From RYN-111 sp046723735 (GTDB taxonomy: Bacteria; Actinomycetota; Actinomycetes; Mycobacteriales; SCTD01), in NCBI GenBank assembly GCA_046723735.1, contig JBKOVB010000134.1:1-8659 (forward strand): DNA of 8,659 bases, read 5' to 3'. Positions within the stretch are counted from its first letter, which is position 1. Each line of letters begins with the position of its first letter. Made by a program: the position numbers and the translations under genes. The notes under the pieces are model-generated. The model was not told the DNA's origin and did no database searches. It saw only the letters and a program-made list of their open reading frames with translations. Shown here one piece after another: positions 8,201 to 8,659 of this stretch.

Positions 8201-8659
8201 AGGGTGTCGGCGTCCTTGATGCTCGCCACGACGAGCGACCGGGTGCCGTTGGGGTTCGTGAGGTCGATGGCCAGGCCGAGCCCGACGTGGGGCGGGGTGA
8301 CGACGGCCGGCTTGCCGTCCACCTCGGAGAAGCTGGCGTTCATCACCGGCACCGCGGCGACGGCCTTGACCATGGCGTAGCCGATGAGGTGCGTGAACGA
8401 CACCTTGCCGCCGCGGGCGCGACGGAGGTGGTTGTTGATGACGGTGCGGTTGTCGGCGAGCAGCTTGGCGGGAACGGCCCGGACGCTCGTCGCCGTGGGT
8501 ACGGCGAGCGACGACTCCATGTTCGCGACGACGCGCGCGGCTGCGCCCTTGAGGGCCGTCGTCGTGGTCTCCGACGGCTCGGCCGGTGCTGCCGGGGCCG
8601 GCGCAGGCGGCGGCGGGGCGGAGGTCGTCGGCGGGGCGACCTCAGGACGGGCGGGCGGT
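5230..8659 (-). CDS. kgd: Multifunctional 2-oxoglutarate decarboxylase / E1-E2 fusion (Kgd/OdhA type), 5' end missing
   Basis: ThDP enzyme of the TCA cycle that decarboxylates 2-oxoglutarate and, in complex with partner E2 and lipoamide dehydrogenase subunits, serves the 2-oxoglutarate dehydrogenase reaction. The frame is open to the window edge, so 1142 residues are seen; known homologues have about 1230, so roughly 90 are missing. Reading begins in a Pro/Ala-rich linker (8578-8659), then LKGAAARVVANMESS. Counted from the Met at 8520: an E2-like succinyltransferase domain at about 1-220 (VPTATSVRA, SFTHLIGYAMVKAV, STYDHRIIQGA); the E1 helical part at about 225-370 (HAYRVRGHLMADTDPL); ThDP/Mg binding with HGDAAFAGQG (524-533) and INNQVGF (557-563); HNEGDDPSMTQP (628-639); the pyrimidine-binding domain at about 750-940 with EAQFGDFVNGA and LLPHGYEGQGPDHSSAR; and the C-terminal domain with EEPANQGAW. 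No lipoyl domain is seen. Homologues are activated by acetyl-CoA and inhibited by the FHA protein GarA/OdhI. Confidence 0.97.
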   Translation of the reverse strand, partial: PPARPEVAPPTTSAPPPPAPAPAAPAEPSETTTTALKGAAARVVANMESSLAVPTATSVRAVPAKLLADNRTVINNHLRRARGGKVSFTHLIGYAMVKAVAAVPVMNASFSEVDGKPAVVTPPHVGLGLAIDLTNPNGTRSLVVASIKDADTLDFAQFHAAYEDIVRRARNGKLTVEDFAGTTISLTNPGGIGTVHSMPRLMQGQGAIIGVGAMEYPAEFQGASEEQLARMAISKIITLTSTYDHRIIQGAQSGEFLRRMHELLLGEDGFYDDVFAALRIPYEPVRWVADVSTSHEGDLDKATRVNELIHAYRVRGHLMADTDPLNFKIRTHPDLDVVNHGLTLWDLDREFPVGGFAGQRVMKLRDVLGVLRDSYCRTVGIEYMHIQDPDQRRWIQERVEKKAHQPDRELQLRVLKQLNASEAFENFLQTKFVGQKRFSLEGGEAVIPMLEAVLDGAAGADLDEVVIGMAHRGRLNVLANIVGKSYGQIFREFEGNIDPSSVQGSGDVKYHLGAEGVYRSANGSSTKVSLTSNPSHLEAVDPVLEGIVRAKQDVLDKGVAGYTVLPVLIHGDAAFAGQGVVAETLQMGQLRGYRTGGTVHVVINNQVGFTTAPESSRSSTYSTDVARTVQAPIFHVNGDDPEACVRVAVLAFEFRQAFKKDVVVDMVCYRRRGHNEGDDPSMTQPLMYDVIDSKRSVRKTYTEQLVGRGDITIEEAEEALKDYQQQLERVFSETRDAATSTAAEPVMPPILDLSTVQTAVPQDVLDVIGKAHANLPEGFTPHPKLAPLMERRAAMVTQGGIDWGFGEILAFGSLLLAGHPVRLAGQDSRRGTFVQRHATLIDRNTGAEHTPLRYLSPEQAHFHVYDSLLSEYACVGFEYGYAVARPGALVLWEAQFGDFVNGAMTIIDEYISSGEAKWGQRSGVTLLLPHGYEGQGPDHSSARIERFLQLCAEDNMTVAYPTTPAQHFHLLRAQALADVDRPLIIFTPKSMLRLKAATSEPADFTSGRWQKVLEDGESPDPAGVTRVVLTAGKLHYDLAAARRKADDPSVALIRVEQLYPLPAAEIREAIAAYPHASDVVWAQEEPANQGAWSHVALSLPEQLPPGTALRRISRRAAASPAAGSHKVHEMEQAALVQAVFAR
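5233..5236 (-). promoter_or_regulatory. Ribosome binding site of the DUF6104 gene
   Basis: The minus strand reads GAGG, inside the final codons of kgd just before its TAG, with seven bases to the ATG at 5225. It supports the short 58-codon reading of the small gene over longer upstream starts. Confidence 0.55.

Noticed and set aside
8521..8659. Kgd starting at the ATG at 8520
   Set aside because: The frame stays open upstream and encodes the conserved LKGAAARVVAN stretch and a Pro/Ala-rich linker typical of Kgd, so the real start lies outside the window.

Overview
This 8.7 kb window reads as ordinary chromosomal sequence from a high-GC actinobacterium. The evidence is very high G+C with strong third-position GC bias, frequent GTG starts, and above all a Kgd/OdhA-type 2-oxoglutarate decarboxylase in which an E2-like acyltransferase domain is fused to the E1 domain, followed by its small DUF6104 neighbour. 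Both are typical of Actinomycetota. The exact family cannot be fixed from this sequence; a soil-type actinomycete (Nocardioides-like or related) is only a guess.

Left part (1-1847, minus strand): a polar amino acid ABC importer operon in the order lipoprotein substrate-binding protein, permease, ATPase. The ATPase is cut by the left edge of the window. Both junctions are 4-base overlaps (ATGA and GTGA), which suggests translational coupling. A 211 bp divergent spacer (1848-2058) separates this operon from the next one.

Middle part (2059-5046, plus strand): a short-form malic enzyme, a zinc-less MDR-family (quinone oxidoreductase-like) dehydrogenase, and a rhomboid intramembrane serine protease, with gaps of 24 bp and 9 bp. 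The dehydrogenase has no usable Shine-Dalgarno sequence. Instead it has a TAnnnT hexamer placed so that transcription would begin at its ATG, so it may have its own leaderless promoter.

Right part (5049-8659, minus strand): kgd, whose 5' end lies beyond the right edge, followed after 4 bp by a 58-residue DUF6104 protein that is probably translationally coupled to it. This operon converges on the rhomboid gene, and the two TAG stop codons lie inside one 10-bp palindrome.

Functionally, malic enzyme (malate to pyruvate) and Kgd (2-oxoglutarate node of the TCA cycle) make this a central-carbon neighbourhood flanked by an amino acid importer. I see no mobile elements, CRISPR arrays, RNA genes, phage genes or defence genes, and no clear new system. 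The least understood conserved element is the DUF6104 microprotein tied to kgd.
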